The notes beneath the pieces were generated by a model. That model worked only from the letters and a program-made list of their open reading frames with translations, was not told the DNA's origin and ran no database searches. A program made the translations under genes and the position numbers. 64,000 bases of DNA from Bacillus sp. NTK071. Its GTDB lineage: Bacteria > Bacillota > Bacilli > Bacillales > Guptibacillaceae. The stretch spans positions 62,001-126,000 of the forward strand of contig NZ_JAFKOI010000005.1 in assembly GCF_017303315.1 (NCBI RefSeq), read 5' to 3'. Shown piece by piece: positions 41,813 through 51,046 of this stretch. Numbering within the stretch: the stretch's first letter is position 1; the number at the start of each line of letters is the position of its first letter.

Positions 41813-42685
41813 CTAATTAGACAGTAAATCTTCATCCATTATTTTATAAATGGCATGAGCCACCCCATCCTCTTCATTGCTTTTCGTTACGAAAGCTACA
41901 CTATTCTTAATTTCCTGATCTGCATTTCCCATCGCAATTGAATAAGCCGCTTTTCTTAACATGGAAAGGTCATTGTAGTTGTCACCAATAGCAGCAGTAT
42001 GCTTCATATTTAATCCTTGATCAGCAACAAATGTTTCGAGCGCTAGGCCTTTTTGTGCATTCTCATGGTTAATTTCAAGGTTTTCTTTACCAGAGGATGT
42101 AACAACGGTCTGTTTAATATCATTCGCTTTAGCTGAAGCGCGATTTAAGCGCTCCTTATCAGAAGAGAAGCTAAGAAACTTATACACATGAAGTTCGTTA
42201 TCCTCTATCAACTCATTAAAATTATCTACTGTCTTTAAAGATAAGCTCTCAAACTGTCGCTCTGCACCAACCTTCATTTCTTCTTCTGTTAAATTAGGGT
42301 TGGAACTTCTCATCATATCGATAATTAGTTCAATTGTTCCGTCATAGTCATGTGTAAATACTCCTTTATTTGTGAAAAGTTGATAATAAATACCTTCCTC
42401 ATCTAGAATATCTTTAACAGAGCGAACTTGCTGGTCATCAAGGTAAATCGCATGTTGAATCTCGCCCTCTGTTGAACGTATTTCTGCACCATTGTAGCAA
42501 ATGATCGGGAGTGTTAAACCCGTTCCTTCAAGGGGTTTCAAAGCACCATCATAGGCCCTCCCAGTATTAAGGACAACCGTTATATCCTGACTTTGAGCTT
42601 CTCGAATGGCGTTCACATTCTCTGAACTGATAGTTTGTTCATTCGTTAGAAGCGTACCGTCCATATCAATTGAAATACATCGCAT
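41813..42685 (-). CDS. HAD-superfamily Cof-type phosphatase
   Basis: A 290-aa Cof-type (HAD-IIB) sugar phosphatase: N-terminal motif I SIDMDGTLLT with Asp7 and Asp9, motif II VVLNTGR, and motif IV AIGDNYNDLSMLR near residue 235. It probably dephosphorylates a sugar phosphate or flavin mononucleotide; the substrate is unknown. It is monocistronic. Confidence 0.9.
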   Translation of the reverse strand: MRCISIDMDGTLLTNEQTISSENVNAIREAQSQDITVVLNTGRAYDGALKPLEGTGLTLPIICYNGAEIRSTEGEIQHAIYLDDQQVRSVKDILDEEGIYYQLFTNKGVFTHDYDGTIELIIDMMRSSNPNLTEEEMKVGAERQFESLSLKTVDNFNELIEDNELHVYKFLSFSSDKERLNRASAKANDIKQTVVTSSGKENLEINHENAQKGLALETFVADQGLNMKHTAAIGDNYNDLSMLRKAAYSIAMGNADQEIKNSVAFVTKSNEEDGVAHAIYKIMDEDLLSN

Positions 42686-42753
42686 AAGATCAACATCCTT
42701 TTCTACTTATAGTGAGTTACTGTGAATCAATCCATGAAACCATTTCGAATCAA

Positions 42754-42781
42754 ACAAAAAAAGAGCTTTTGAAAAAGCTCT
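42754..42781 (-). terminator. terminator of the 40-aa gene
   Basis: GAGCTTTT / AAAAGCTC hairpin with a T run on the minus strand. Confidence 0.8.
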
Positions 42782-42791
42782 CTAGTAGGTA

Positions 42792-42914
42792 TTATCTTTT
42801 GTTATTCATAAAGAAGTCAATAAATGAGGTAAACATCTCGACAGATTGGAACCAGACAAGCGATAAGGCAGTCATTGAGAAAAAGCCAACCATCAATATG
42901 CGAAAGAAATGCAT
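42792..42914 (-). CDS. 40-aa membrane peptide
   Basis: Preceded by GAGGAGG and followed by a terminator, so it is likely a real gene. The sequence is MHFFRILMVGFFSMTALSLV, then WFQSVEM, FTSFIDFFMNNKR: one or two hydrophobic helices. No family recognised. Confidence 0.65.
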   Translation of the reverse strand: MHFFRILMVGFFSMTALSLVWFQSVEMFTSFIDFFMNNKR

Positions 42915-43003
42915 GATCCATTCCTCCTCTTCAACCTCTATAATTTGGTTTGTATTAGTTATATCATATAAATCAAAATTTTGTAATTAAATTATTTTGG
43001 TTT

Positions 43004-43312
43004 TCACGAAAAAAAGTAGGCATATGCGCTAAGTACACTAACGGAAACCATCACAACGATAATCAAGTTGGCGCCAAGGTAAGCAGCTAAAAACGCAGCA
43101 CCTGCTCCAATGAGACCGAACATGATATTATCACTAATCGTTAGAACACCAGGGAAAATCAAAGCACCTAGTATCGCGAACGGAACATTTTTCAATACAT
43201 TTTGCACAGAGGATGGAATGTTTTCAGATTTAAAGAAAACGAGTGGAACCATTCTTGGGATATACGTAACAATGGCAAGACCTAAAATAATCAATAGCAT
43301 CGAGCTACTCAT
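43004..43312 (-). CDS. azlD: AzlD family branched-chain amino acid exporter subunit
   Basis: A 102-aa membrane protein with four hydrophobic segments and the motif GLAIVTYIPRMVPLVFF, the AzlD signature. It pairs with AzlC to export branched-chain amino acids. The ATG at 43312 (GGGAGG site) lies within the end of azlC. Confidence 0.9.
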   Translation of the reverse strand: MSSSMLLIILGLAIVTYIPRMVPLVFFKSENIPSSVQNVLKNVPFAILGALIFPGVLTISDNIMFGLIGAGAAFLAAYLGANLIIVVMVSVSVLSAYAYFFS

Positions 43313-44012
43313 AATACTTCCTCCCCACAATCCATTCGATAAGTATGGATGACAGTAGTGTTGCTAATACAATCGCCCAACCTGTAGATAAATGTGCCCA
43401 TGTGAACAAACTGTTTAATAATGCAGCAACTCCAGCTAGAAGAAGTACTTTTCTACTTTTTTTAGCAGAAGGGATCAACAAACCGATAAACATTGCATAT
43501 AGCGCAACACTCATCCCCTGCTGAACCACGCTGGGTAAGGAAGCACCAACTATGTATCCTCCTCCTGTGAACGCAACCCAACTTGAATAAGAAATGAGAC
43601 AAAGCCCATACATATAACCTGTCGTTATTTCTCCGTGCTTTGTAGCTGATACTGTGAACGTTTCATCCGTTATTCCAAAAGCATAAATCGCTTTTTTCCA
43701 TGGCGTATCTTCCATAACCTTTTCATTTATGGAGGCACTCATTAATAGATGGCGAATGTTAACTATGAAGATCGTAAAAATAATTTCAAAAGCGCCAGTG
43801 CCGATCGCGAGCAGGCTAAGGGTAATATACTGAGCAGCTCCTGCAAAAACAAGTACGCTCATTAATACAGCCTCATAAAGGGTGAGACCAGTCGTTCTTG
43901 CAAGCAATCCAAATGTGAGGGCAACTGGCATATATCCAATAGCAATACTAATACCTGCTTTCAGCCCCTCTGTAAATCCAGATTCACTTTTTGTTACGCT
44001 AATAGCCTGCAT
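43305..44012 (-). CDS. azlC: AzlC family branched-chain amino acid exporter subunit
   Basis: A 235-aa membrane protein with about seven membrane segments, containing GISIAIGYMPVALTFGLLAR and FAGAAQYITLSLL, typical of AzlC. It is the large subunit of the azalaleucine/branched-chain amino acid exporter. A good AGGAGGG site precedes it. It is divergent from the XRE-cupin regulator, which likely controls it. Confidence 0.9.
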   Translation of the reverse strand: MQAISVTKSESGFTEGLKAGISIAIGYMPVALTFGLLARTTGLTLYEAVLMSVLVFAGAAQYITLSLLAIGTGAFEIIFTIFIVNIRHLLMSASINEKVMEDTPWKKAIYAFGITDETFTVSATKHGEITTGYMYGLCLISYSSWVAFTGGGYIVGASLPSVVQQGMSVALYAMFIGLLIPSAKKSRKVLLLAGVAALLNSLFTWAHLSTGWAIVLATLLSSILIEWIVGRKYYE

Positions 44013-44112
44013 CTAATCCCTCCTATTGTTACAAATTGTAAAATAAATTATACTTATTGTATGTTATATTAAACAATTCTTCAACAGAAGTTTTTTGGAA
44101 TAGGAGAAGCCA

Positions 44113-44688
44113 ATGGAAAACCACTCATTAACAAAACAAATTGGTCAGAAACTGAAGAAACTGCGACTTGAGAATCGATTAAGCCTCGATCAGCTGTCCG
44201 CACGTTGTTCTGTCAGTAAACCCATGCTTGCTCAAATCGAGCGTGGTGCCTCAAACCCCACTGTCAATACATTGTGGAAGATAGCTAATGGACTTGGTGT
44301 ATCATTTACAGCTTTCATTGATGAGGAACAACCTGTCATCAAGAAAGTGAATCGAAATGAAATTGAGCCTTTAATTGAAGAAAGTGGAATGATGAAAGTA
44401 ATCCCACTCTATCCAATGGAACCGGGCAAGTCCTTTGAAACATTTTATATTGAGCTAGAACCAGGATGCAACTACCACTCAAATCCTCATCCAGAAGGTG
44501 TGGAAGAGTACTTATTCGTAGAAGAAGGGGCTATGACTCTCGAAGTTGAAACACACGCTTATGCAGTTTCAAACGGGGAAAGTTTGCGGTTCACTGCAAA
44601 TTACCCTCATTGCTATCGGAATGAATCTGAATCTTCCTGTAAGGCTATGATGATTATTCATTACCCTAAATCTTTCTACTATCTATAA
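44113..44688 (+). CDS. XRE-type HTH regulator with C-terminal cupin
   Basis: An N-terminal helix-turn-helix (about residues 8-62, motif LSLDQLSARCSVSKPMLAQI) and a C-terminal cupin (about residues 105-185, HPEGVEEYLFVEEGAM). Proteins of this kind often sit beside azlCD and repress it, with a small ligand in the cupin. The 100-base divergent gap contains AT-rich inverted sequence (TTGTTACAAATTGTAA). Symbol not given, as B. subtilis AzlB is a different family. Confidence 0.87.
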   Translation: MENHSLTKQIGQKLKKLRLENRLSLDQLSARCSVSKPMLAQIERGASNPTVNTLWKIANGLGVSFTAFIDEEQPVIKKVNRNEIEPLIEESGMMKVIPLYPMEPGKSFETFYIELEPGCNYHSNPHPEGVEEYLFVEEGAMTLEVETHAYAVSNGESLRFTANYPHCYRNESESSCKAMMIIHYPKSFYYL

Positions 44689-44693
44689 ACAAA

Positions 44694-44715
44694 AAACGCT
44701 CACTGAGGAGCGTTT
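44694..44715. terminator. bidirectional terminator
   Basis: AAACGCTC-actgag-GAGCGTTT between the XRE-cupin gene and the end of the dehydrogenase operon. Confidence 0.8.
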
Positions 44716-46125
44716 CTACTGATCTAGATTATATTCAATAGCTCTTGCCTTCTTTTCAATCGTTAGATCAACTGTTTCTGACCAGAGTTCACCAAAACCG
44801 GGGTGAGGAGAATAAGGATAACTGAAATCTTCATCTCTTCCTGCCATTTCCAATGATAGCGTTGCCTTTTCAATCAGCTCAACCGCTCCGGCCCCAATGG
44901 CATGAAAACCAAGAAGAAGATGACTTTCTTTATCACGGATTACTTTTACAACACCTTCTGTTTGGCGAAGCAAGCTAGCGTATCCATTCGCTCGCATAGG
45001 ACTGCTCTCAGCAATCACTTGATAACCAGCTTCTATAGCTTCCTTTTCAGTTAGACCGACTGTTGCAAGTGGCGTTTGAGTCTGAATGATTGTAGGCATA
45101 CATTCAAGTGAAAATGTACTCGCTACACCACAACAATGATCTGCTGCTGTCTTGCCCTGTTTAATTGCCTTGATAGCTAAAGATGGGCCATCTGTTATAT
45201 CTCCACAAGCGTATATTCTCGAAATTGAAGTTTCACAGGTATCATTAATATTAATATAATTCCCATGAACTTCAATTCCTCCCTGCTCTAAACAGAGGGA
45301 CTCAATGTTACTTATTCTTCCTGCAGAGTAAGCAATCGTATCTGCTTCTACTTCAAATCGCTCCCCTGTCGATTTTACTCCTTCAAAAAGAAGGTTCTCA
45401 TTGGTCACCACATTACATTCTGAAGCACCAGTCATCACTCGGATTTTCTGTTTCTTCAACTGTCTCTGCAACTCTCTTTTGATCGTTTCGTCCATTTCAC
45501 CGATAAGCGAGTCGCAGTCCGTAACAACCGTAACCTCTGCTCCAAGAGCTTTGAACGTACTTGCCGCTTCTATAGAGAGATAGTCTCCGCCATAGATCAA
45601 AAGACGACGAGGAACAGAAGGAACCGTATAAAGCTGTTCGACAGAAATGACGCCAGGAATGTTTTCAGAAAGAAAATAAGGAACTTTTGGACGACTACCC
45701 GTTGCAATAATCACGTGTTCGAAAGTCCATACTTCAAATTTCTCACCTTGCTCTACACCAATCCGTTTGCTAGATAGAAAGGATGCACTACCTTTTATAC
45801 ATTCAATTTTGTTTGATTTAAATCGCATTTCAAGCCCTTTTTCTAATGTCTCAATGGTAGCTGCTTTTTCATTGTGCCATTGTTGCATAGAAAATTCTGC
45901 GGTCATGGTGACACCTGGGGCTGAATCCCACATTTTCCTTGCTGATACCGCAAGTAATTTTGATGGAATACACCCGCTATGTAAACATTCACCACCAGAC
46001 CGTGATCGATCTACTAGCGTAACATCTCTGCCATGTTGAGCAGCACGTAGAGCCGCTTCATATCCTGCTGGTCCTGCACCAATTACAACAACATCTTTTT
46101 CGTGAATAATTTCGCCAACTACCAT
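44716..46125 (-). CDS. dihydrolipoyl dehydrogenase, E3 of the 2-oxo acid dehydrogenase complex
   Basis: FAD enzyme that reoxidises the lipoyl arm with NAD. The redox-active disulfide is Cys47/Cys52 in GGECLHSGCIPSK, the FAD motif VVIGAGPAGYEAA is at the N-terminus, and the C-terminal interface carries HPGFGELW. Length 469 aa. It is the last gene of the six-gene operon, with an ATG overlapping the E2 stop (TGATG). It is a dedicated E3 for the complex encoded upstream. Confidence 0.93.
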   Translation of the reverse strand: MVVGEIIHEKDVVVIGAGPAGYEAALRAAQHGRDVTLVDRSRSGGECLHSGCIPSKLLAVSARKMWDSAPGVTMTAEFSMQQWHNEKAATIETLEKGLEMRFKSNKIECIKGSASFLSSKRIGVEQGEKFEVWTFEHVIIATGSRPKVPYFLSENIPGVISVEQLYTVPSVPRRLLIYGGDYLSIEAASTFKALGAEVTVVTDCDSLIGEMDETIKRELQRQLKKQKIRVMTGASECNVVTNENLLFEGVKSTGERFEVEADTIAYSAGRISNIESLCLEQGGIEVHGNYININDTCETSISRIYACGDITDGPSLAIKAIKQGKTAADHCCGVASTFSLECMPTIIQTQTPLATVGLTEKEAIEAGYQVIAESSPMRANGYASLLRQTEGVVKVIRDKESHLLLGFHAIGAGAVELIEKATLSLEMAGRDEDFSYPYSPHPGFGELWSETVDLTIEKKARAIEYNLDQ

Positions 46126-47273
46126 CACACAAGCTCCGTTAAGAGTAGTGACGGATATTCAATTAATTCAATGATGCGATTTGTAAAACGCATGGATGTA
46201 CCCCCGTCTGTTATTCGATGATCAAACGTCATAGAAAGATTCATCATTGAGCGAATGACAATTTCATCTTCATCTGTCACGACTGGCCTTTTTTTCGTTT
46301 TATGGAAAGCCAACAAAGCTGCCTCAGGGTAATTGATAATTGGAGTAGCTCCCGTGCTCCCAAGCGGCCCGGCGTTACTAATCGTAAACGTTCCAGATGA
46401 AAGATCTTCTCTTCCTAACTCGTTATTAAGTGCTCGCTCTCTTAACTGTTTCATCTGTACATGGATTTCCTGAATCGAGAGACGGTCACAGTGATGGATG
46501 ACAGGTACAATCAGCCCTTCATCTGTATCAGTCGCAATGCCTATATGAATGTCCTTCTTTAAATATATAAGACTTTCCTCTTCACTCAATTCTGAATTAA
46601 AAACGGGAAAATCCTTCAGTGCTACACACACTGCTTTAATGTAAAAAGCTGCCACTGATAATGAAATTCCACGCTTCTCTGCTAGCATGTTCTTAATTTC
46701 AAGGATATTCGTTACATCGACTTCATCAAAATGCGACACGTGCGGAATGGTCTGAACTGATTTCGTCATTTTGGCAGCTATTTGTTTACGTCTAGAAGTA
46801 AATGGTATGGAATCGGACTTTGCTTCTTTCTTTTCTTTATGACTTCGAACAGGTTCTGGTTGCGCTGTTCGGTTCAGTTCAATATACTTCATTACGTCTT
46901 CATCTACGATGCGCCCTGCTGGACCGCTCCCCTTAACGTTTTCGATATCAACATCATTTTCTCGAGCTATCTTTCTAGTGAATGGCGCAGCTAGTATTCT
47001 TGTAGTCTTATTTATTTTATTTTTCGCTTCGTTTGCCCGCTCAATGGGAGAAATCGTCAGCAGAATCCCTCCCACTTCAATAACATCACCTGGAGAAACG
47101 TAGATGTTCTCAATTCTTCCAGCAAACGGTGATGGAAGCTCAGCTGTTACTTTATCTGTTTGAACTTCAACTAGGGGTTGATCAACCGTAACATGATCCC
47201 CAGCCTTTACGAGAATCTGGACAATTTCCCCTTCTGACATTCCTTCTCCTATATCATGTAGCTTTACTTCCAT
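46125..47273 (-). CDS. dihydrolipoamide acyltransferase, E2 of the 2-oxo acid dehydrogenase complex
   Basis: Three-domain E2 core: a lipoyl domain with the lipoylated Lys41 in EVQTDKVTAELPSP, a peripheral subunit-binding domain (TRKIARENDVDIENVKGSGP), and the catalytic domain ending in FDHRITDGG with the active His. The length of 382 aa is normal for a single-lipoyl E2 of the branched-chain type. The acyl group handled cannot be told from this alone; the neighbouring phenylalanine dehydrogenase suggests a phenylacetyl group. Confidence 0.92.
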   Translation of the reverse strand: MEVKLHDIGEGMSEGEIVQILVKAGDHVTVDQPLVEVQTDKVTAELPSPFAGRIENIYVSPGDVIEVGGILLTISPIERANEAKNKINKTTRILAAPFTRKIARENDVDIENVKGSGPAGRIVDEDVMKYIELNRTAQPEPVRSHKEKKEAKSDSIPFTSRRKQIAAKMTKSVQTIPHVSHFDEVDVTNILEIKNMLAEKRGISLSVAAFYIKAVCVALKDFPVFNSELSEEESLIYLKKDIHIGIATDTDEGLIVPVIHHCDRLSIQEIHVQMKQLRERALNNELGREDLSSGTFTISNAGPLGSTGATPIINYPEAALLAFHKTKKRPVVTDEDEIVIRSMMNLSMTFDHRITDGGTSMRFTNRIIELIEYPSLLLTELV

Positions 47274-47288
47274 ATTAGTTCTACCTCC

Positions 47289-48284
47289 TTAGAAACGAAC
47301 AGTTTCTTCAATAGCACGAACTACTTTTTTCTCATCCGGAAGATAGTCATCTTCAAGTGTAAAAAGAGGGACTGGCGTATCGTATCCAGTAACCTTTTTA
47401 ATTGGAGCCTTCATGTAAAGGAAAGACGTATCATTAATAATTGTAATGACTTCACTACCAACGCCACCAGAAGAAGGAGCTTCATGGATAATCACTGCTC
47501 TTCCTGTTTTCTGAACCGATTCAGCAATCATTTCTTTATCAAGAGGATATAATGTACGAAGATCTACCACGTCACATTCTATTCCGTTTTTAGCTGCTGT
47601 TTCAGCCGCCTTTTCAGCAACCCTCACCATTGCTCCCCAAGCAAAGATCGATACATCTTCACCCTTGCGTCGCCTGAACGCTTTTCCCAGTGGAATGGTA
47701 TAACTTCCTGTTGGCACATCACCTTTGCCTGATCGATACATTTTCATGGGTTCAAGAAAGAGAACTGGATCAGGATCTTTTATGCTGCTAATGAGCAGTC
47801 CTTTTGCATCATGCGGTGTAGAGGGGACAACTACTTTCAACCCTGGTATGTGCGTGAAGAGCGCTTCTGTACTATCACTATGAATTTCGGGTGCTCTCAC
47901 ACCGGCACCATAAGGAACTCTTATTGTTAATGGCACCGTATAGCGGCTTTGGGTTCTCGTTCGAATTCTAGTAGCATGTGTAATCAACTGATTAAAGCCT
48001 GGATAAATAAAACCTAGAAACTGAATTTCTACTACAGGTTTAAAACCGTTCATCGCAAGACCTATTGATGTCCCAATTAAGCCTGATTCAGCAAGAGGCG
48101 TATCAATAACTCGTTCATCACCAAATAGTTCGAATAAACCATCCGTAGCTCTGAAAACCCCACCATTTCGACCTACGTCTTCACCAATGACAAGAGTAGA
48201 TTCGTCTTCTTCAAGCATCACTTTTAGCGCCTCGGTAATGGCTTGCACCATTGTCATCTTTTTCATATTCACAGCGATACTCAT
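47289..48284 (-). CDS. 2-oxo acid dehydrogenase E1 component, beta subunit
   Basis: Beta subunit of the thiamine-diphosphate E1, 331 aa, with GEDVGRNGGVFRATDGL, DTPLAESGLIGTSIGLAMNG and RVPYGAGVRAPEIHSDS, typical of branched-chain-type E1 beta. It starts at ATG 48284, overlapping the alpha gene by 4 bases (coupled translation), and lies 15 bases before E2. Confidence 0.92.
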   Translation of the reverse strand: MSIAVNMKKMTMVQAITEALKVMLEEDESTLVIGEDVGRNGGVFRATDGLFELFGDERVIDTPLAESGLIGTSIGLAMNGFKPVVEIQFLGFIYPGFNQLITHATRIRTRTQSRYTVPLTIRVPYGAGVRAPEIHSDSTEALFTHIPGLKVVVPSTPHDAKGLLISSIKDPDPVLFLEPMKMYRSGKGDVPTGSYTIPLGKAFRRRKGEDVSIFAWGAMVRVAEKAAETAAKNGIECDVVDLRTLYPLDKEMIAESVQKTGRAVIIHEAPSSGGVGSEVITIINDTSFLYMKAPIKKVTGYDTPVPLFTLEDDYLPDEKKVVRAIEETVRF

Positions 48285-49348
48285 GCTTTCTCGCTCCCTT
48301 CATGAAAAAAGCGCTGCTTCTGTTCTTGAACTGGCCAAACTTCAGTTCCGAACACATGATCAAACATAAGGGCTTCATCTGATTTATGTGTTTTCTCCAT
48401 TTCGCTAACAGCCTCATTTAACCTTTTTTCTGCATTTGTTTTTACTTTCATCTCCCAATCAGGATCCCATTCATCCTTTGCTTTAAGAAAACGTTCGATT
48501 CTTGTAATCGGATCATCACGCTCTCTTCTTCGTTCACTCTCATTCTGATCCCGATATTTCGAAGGCTCATCTGTCGTTGTATGAGCACCATAGCGCCATG
48601 TCACGGCCTCGATAAGTGTTGGTCCATTACCGCTTCTTGCTCTTTCAACTGCTTTCATTGTTTCGTTATAGACAGCAAACACATCATTTCCATCGACTCG
48701 CACGCCAGGCATATCATAGGCAAGAGATTTCTGAGCGATCGTTTTAGAATTCATCTGTCGCTCAAGTGGGACGCTAATTGCAAAACCATTGTTTTGATTC
48801 AAGAACACGACTGGGATTTGGAACACACTTGCAAAGTTCAATCCTTCATGAAAATCGCCTTCTGACGTAGCTCCGTCACCAAAGTAAACGAGCGATACCC
48901 TGTCGCTCCCTTTTTTCTTCTCAGCCCATGCCGTTCCTGTGGCGTGAAGAATCTGAGAGGCAATGGGAACAGACGGTGGAAAGATATGCTTGCCAGGTGG
49001 TGGCACACATCCTTCTATACAACCTTTCCAATACAGAAAAATACTCTCAAGTGAATGTCCAAAGGCTGCTGTTGCCGCATGGTCACGATACGTAGGAAAC
49101 ATCCAATCACCATCTTCAAGAGCAAGAGCACTTCCAATTTGAGATGCCTCCTGTCCTTCGAATGGAGCGTACGTTCCGATTCTCCCCTGACGTTGAAGAT
49201 TTACAGCCTTTTGATCAAACAGACGGGAAAATATCATATGTTCATAAAAACGCTTTGCATTTTCAACCGTGACATGTGAATTTTTTTCGCGTTGTTTTCC
49301 CTCTCCATCAATAAGTTGAACGAGTGGAAATTGATCGGTTAGATCCAT
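48281..49348 (-). CDS. 2-oxo acid dehydrogenase E1 component, alpha subunit
   Basis: Thiamine-diphosphate binding alpha subunit, 355 aa. The motif GDGATSEGDFHEGLNFA, then NQNN, is the ThDP/Mg signature. The ATG at 49348 is preferred (AGGAGG a few bases upstream); the frame extends to 49390. It follows the phenylalanine dehydrogenase gene after 23 bases and is in the same operon. Expected role: decarboxylation of a 2-oxo acid, probably phenylpyruvate. Confidence 0.9.
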   Translation of the reverse strand: MDLTDQFPLVQLIDGEGKQREKNSHVTVENAKRFYEHMIFSRLFDQKAVNLQRQGRIGTYAPFEGQEASQIGSALALEDGDWMFPTYRDHAATAAFGHSLESIFLYWKGCIEGCVPPPGKHIFPPSVPIASQILHATGTAWAEKKKGSDRVSLVYFGDGATSEGDFHEGLNFASVFQIPVVFLNQNNGFAISVPLERQMNSKTIAQKSLAYDMPGVRVDGNDVFAVYNETMKAVERARSGNGPTLIEAVTWRYGAHTTTDEPSKYRDQNESERRRERDDPITRIERFLKAKDEWDPDWEMKVKTNAEKRLNEAVSEMEKTHKSDEALMFDHVFGTEVWPVQEQKQRFFHEGSEKA

Positions 49349-49371
49349 GAAAATCCTCCTCTCATTTCGAA

Positions 49372-50481
49372 TTATGAACGTACAGTCCACTTACCAGGCT
49401 TCTTGTGGGCAAAAAAGCTATTTCTTCTTTTTCGACTCTCAATACGTTGCTCGCAAAACAAGTTGGCTGCTTTAATGGTAGAAATCGAATGGGCGTCTGC
49501 CTGCTCAAAAATAGTAAAAAGAGTGTCATAGATTGCTTTTGTTTTTTGAAGTACTCGCATCGGATTAGGAGAATAGAGTTCATCAGATACCTGAATTAAT
49601 CCACCACTGTTCACGATATAATCAGGAGCATAGAGAATACCCCGCTCATTTAACTGATCACCGTGTTCTGTCGTCAGGAGTTGATTGTTAGCAGATCCTA
49701 CAACAGCGCGAACTTTCAATTGATTAATCGTCCGATCATTAATGACGCCGCCAAGGGCACAAGGTACAAATACATCCGCATCAGCCTCATAGATTTCATC
49801 ACCTGAAACAACCTTTACGCCACGATTAAGCTCAATCGCCCTTTGAATCAATCGATCAATTGCATGTCGATTGATATCTGAAACAACAAGATCTCCCCCA
49901 TTCTCGAGAAGCATTTCAGCTACTTTAAAACCTACTTTGCCAAGTCCTTGAATTGCATATGTTCTACCGCCAAATTCCTCTGATCCAAAAACCGTTTTAT
50001 TCGTAGCTTGAATTCCATACAGTACTCCTTTAGCGGTCGGAATCGATGAATCGCCACTTCCGCCATATTCTTCAGGAACTCCAACAATGCAACTGCTTTC
50101 CCTTAATGAATGGACGAAATTATCTGGCGTCGTTCCCATATCCGTACCTGTATAGAATCGTCCATTTAACGATTCCACGAATTGTCCAAACGCACGAAAC
50201 AACTCCGGCGTCCGATCTTTAAGTGGATCACCGATAATGACTGCTTTTCCTCCACCAAAGTCAACATCTGCTGCTGCACATTTATACGTCATACCCTTTG
50301 AAAGTCTTAGAACATCTTCAATCGCATCATCAACAGTTTCATATGGTCTCATTCGACAGCCACCTAACGCAGGACCAAGCGTTGTATTATGTATGGCGAT
50401 GATTGCTTTTAGCCCCGTATCCGCATCATTGCAAAATAGTACCTGTTCGTGCTCTGCTATTCGATCAAACACGATTTTCAC
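49372..50481 (-). CDS. pdh: L-phenylalanine dehydrogenase
   Basis: NAD-dependent oxidative deamination of phenylalanine to phenylpyruvate. Catalytic Lys67 and Lys79 lie in [18 protein letters not shown], and Asp114 in TGTDMGTT. The nucleotide motif is [14 protein letters not shown]. Segments such as [28 protein letters not shown] and the ending RNSFF...KW match the sphaericus-type phenylalanine dehydrogenase as I recall it, better than leucine dehydrogenase (which has TAEDVGTT). The length of 369 aa is normal. It is the second gene of the operon. Confidence 0.88.
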   Translation of the reverse strand: MKIVFDRIAEHEQVLFCNDADTGLKAIIAIHNTTLGPALGGCRMRPYETVDDAIEDVLRLSKGMTYKCAAADVDFGGGKAVIIGDPLKDRTPELFRAFGQFVESLNGRFYTGTDMGTTPDNFVHSLRESSCIVGVPEEYGGSGDSSIPTAKGVLYGIQATNKTVFGSEEFGGRTYAIQGLGKVGFKVAEMLLENGGDLVVSDINRHAIDRLIQRAIELNRGVKVVSGDEIYEADADVFVPCALGGVINDRTINQLKVRAVVGSANNQLLTTEHGDQLNERGILYAPDYIVNSGGLIQVSDELYSPNPMRVLQKTKAIYDTLFTIFEQADAHSISTIKAANLFCEQRIESRKRRNSFFAHKKPGKWTVRS

Positions 50482-50498
50482 CCCTTTTATGAAATCGC

Positions 50499-50894
50499 TT
50501 ACATTTTTGCTCTTTCTAATTTATTATCGATTTCTTTCTTCGGTAGAATAAACTGAATTACTTTTCCCGTGCCGATAATATCAGTTCCCCTTCGAACGTC
50601 TACCCTACTCATCACAGACTTGTGTGTAAGGTCGGTAATGGTGGCGATGACTTCAATTAACTGTCCAGAACAAGCTGGTCCGAGATGTTTCACCTCTACT
50701 CCGCCACCTATTCCCTCTTCTTCATCTTCAAGGTAGGGTAGAATAAGTTGTCTTGCTGCCCATTCCATATGATAAACCATTGACACTGTGGAATAAGCAG
50801 GGTGAATCACTTTTCCCTCAAATTGTGCATACATGTCGGGTGTTACTTCCGCTTGAATAACGGCTTTTTGTCCAACCGAAATTCCACTTTTCAT
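50499..50894 (-). CDS. hotdog-fold thioesterase (FlK-like)
   Basis: A 131-aa single hotdog domain starting [20 protein letters not shown], with [20 protein letters not shown] and [21 protein letters not shown]. This resembles the fluoroacetyl-CoA thioesterase (FlK) group. As first gene of the phenylalanine dehydrogenase operon it may hydrolyse phenylacetyl-CoA or a stalled ring-CoA intermediate to free trapped CoA; this is inference. The ATG at 50894 follows GGGGTGAG. Confidence 0.82.
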   Translation of the reverse strand: MKSGISVGQKAVIQAEVTPDMYAQFEGKVIHPAYSTVSMVYHMEWAARQLILPYLEDEEEGIGGGVEVKHLGPACSGQLIEVIATITDLTHKSVMSRVDVRRGTDIIGTGKVIQFILPKKEIDNKLERAKM

Positions 50895-50924
50895 CTGTCT
50901 CACCCCATACTCATCACACTTAAA

Positions 50925-50975
50925 TATATGACGTTTATTTAACGATATAATAACATTACGTATAATGACAGTCAA
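50925..50975 (-). promoter_or_regulatory. promoter and operator of the phenylalanine dehydrogenase operon
   Basis: The promoter is TTGACT (50970-50975), 17 bases, TATTAT (50947-50952) on the minus strand. Two bases further downstream is CGTTAAATAAACGT (on the plus strand ACGTTTATTTAACG, 50931-50944). This 14-mer is identical to the one at paaA and lies at the same offset from the -10, indicating a common repressor. Confidence 0.75.
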
Positions 50976-51009
50976 TTAATTGTCAAAAAATTACGATCTT
51001 TCGCCAAAG

Positions 51010-51040
51010 AAAAACCAACCAGCTATTGCCAATTGGCTTT
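51010..51040 (-). terminator. possible terminator of the ABC transporter operon
   Basis: Minus-strand GCCAATTGGC and CCAA..TTGG hairpin followed by TTTTTC. Confidence 0.5.
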
Positions 51041-51046
51041 ACATTA

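Noticed and set aside
49372-50481. Calling the amino acid dehydrogenase leucine dehydrogenase (bcd), as usual beside bkd genes
   Set aside because: The active-site region reads TGTDMGTT and the C-terminus RNSFF...KW, which fit phenylalanine dehydrogenase better than leucine dehydrogenase.
48211-50551. Plus-strand and alternative frames across the dehydrogenase operon
   Set aside because: They overlap well-supported enzymes on the minus strand and have no translation signals.
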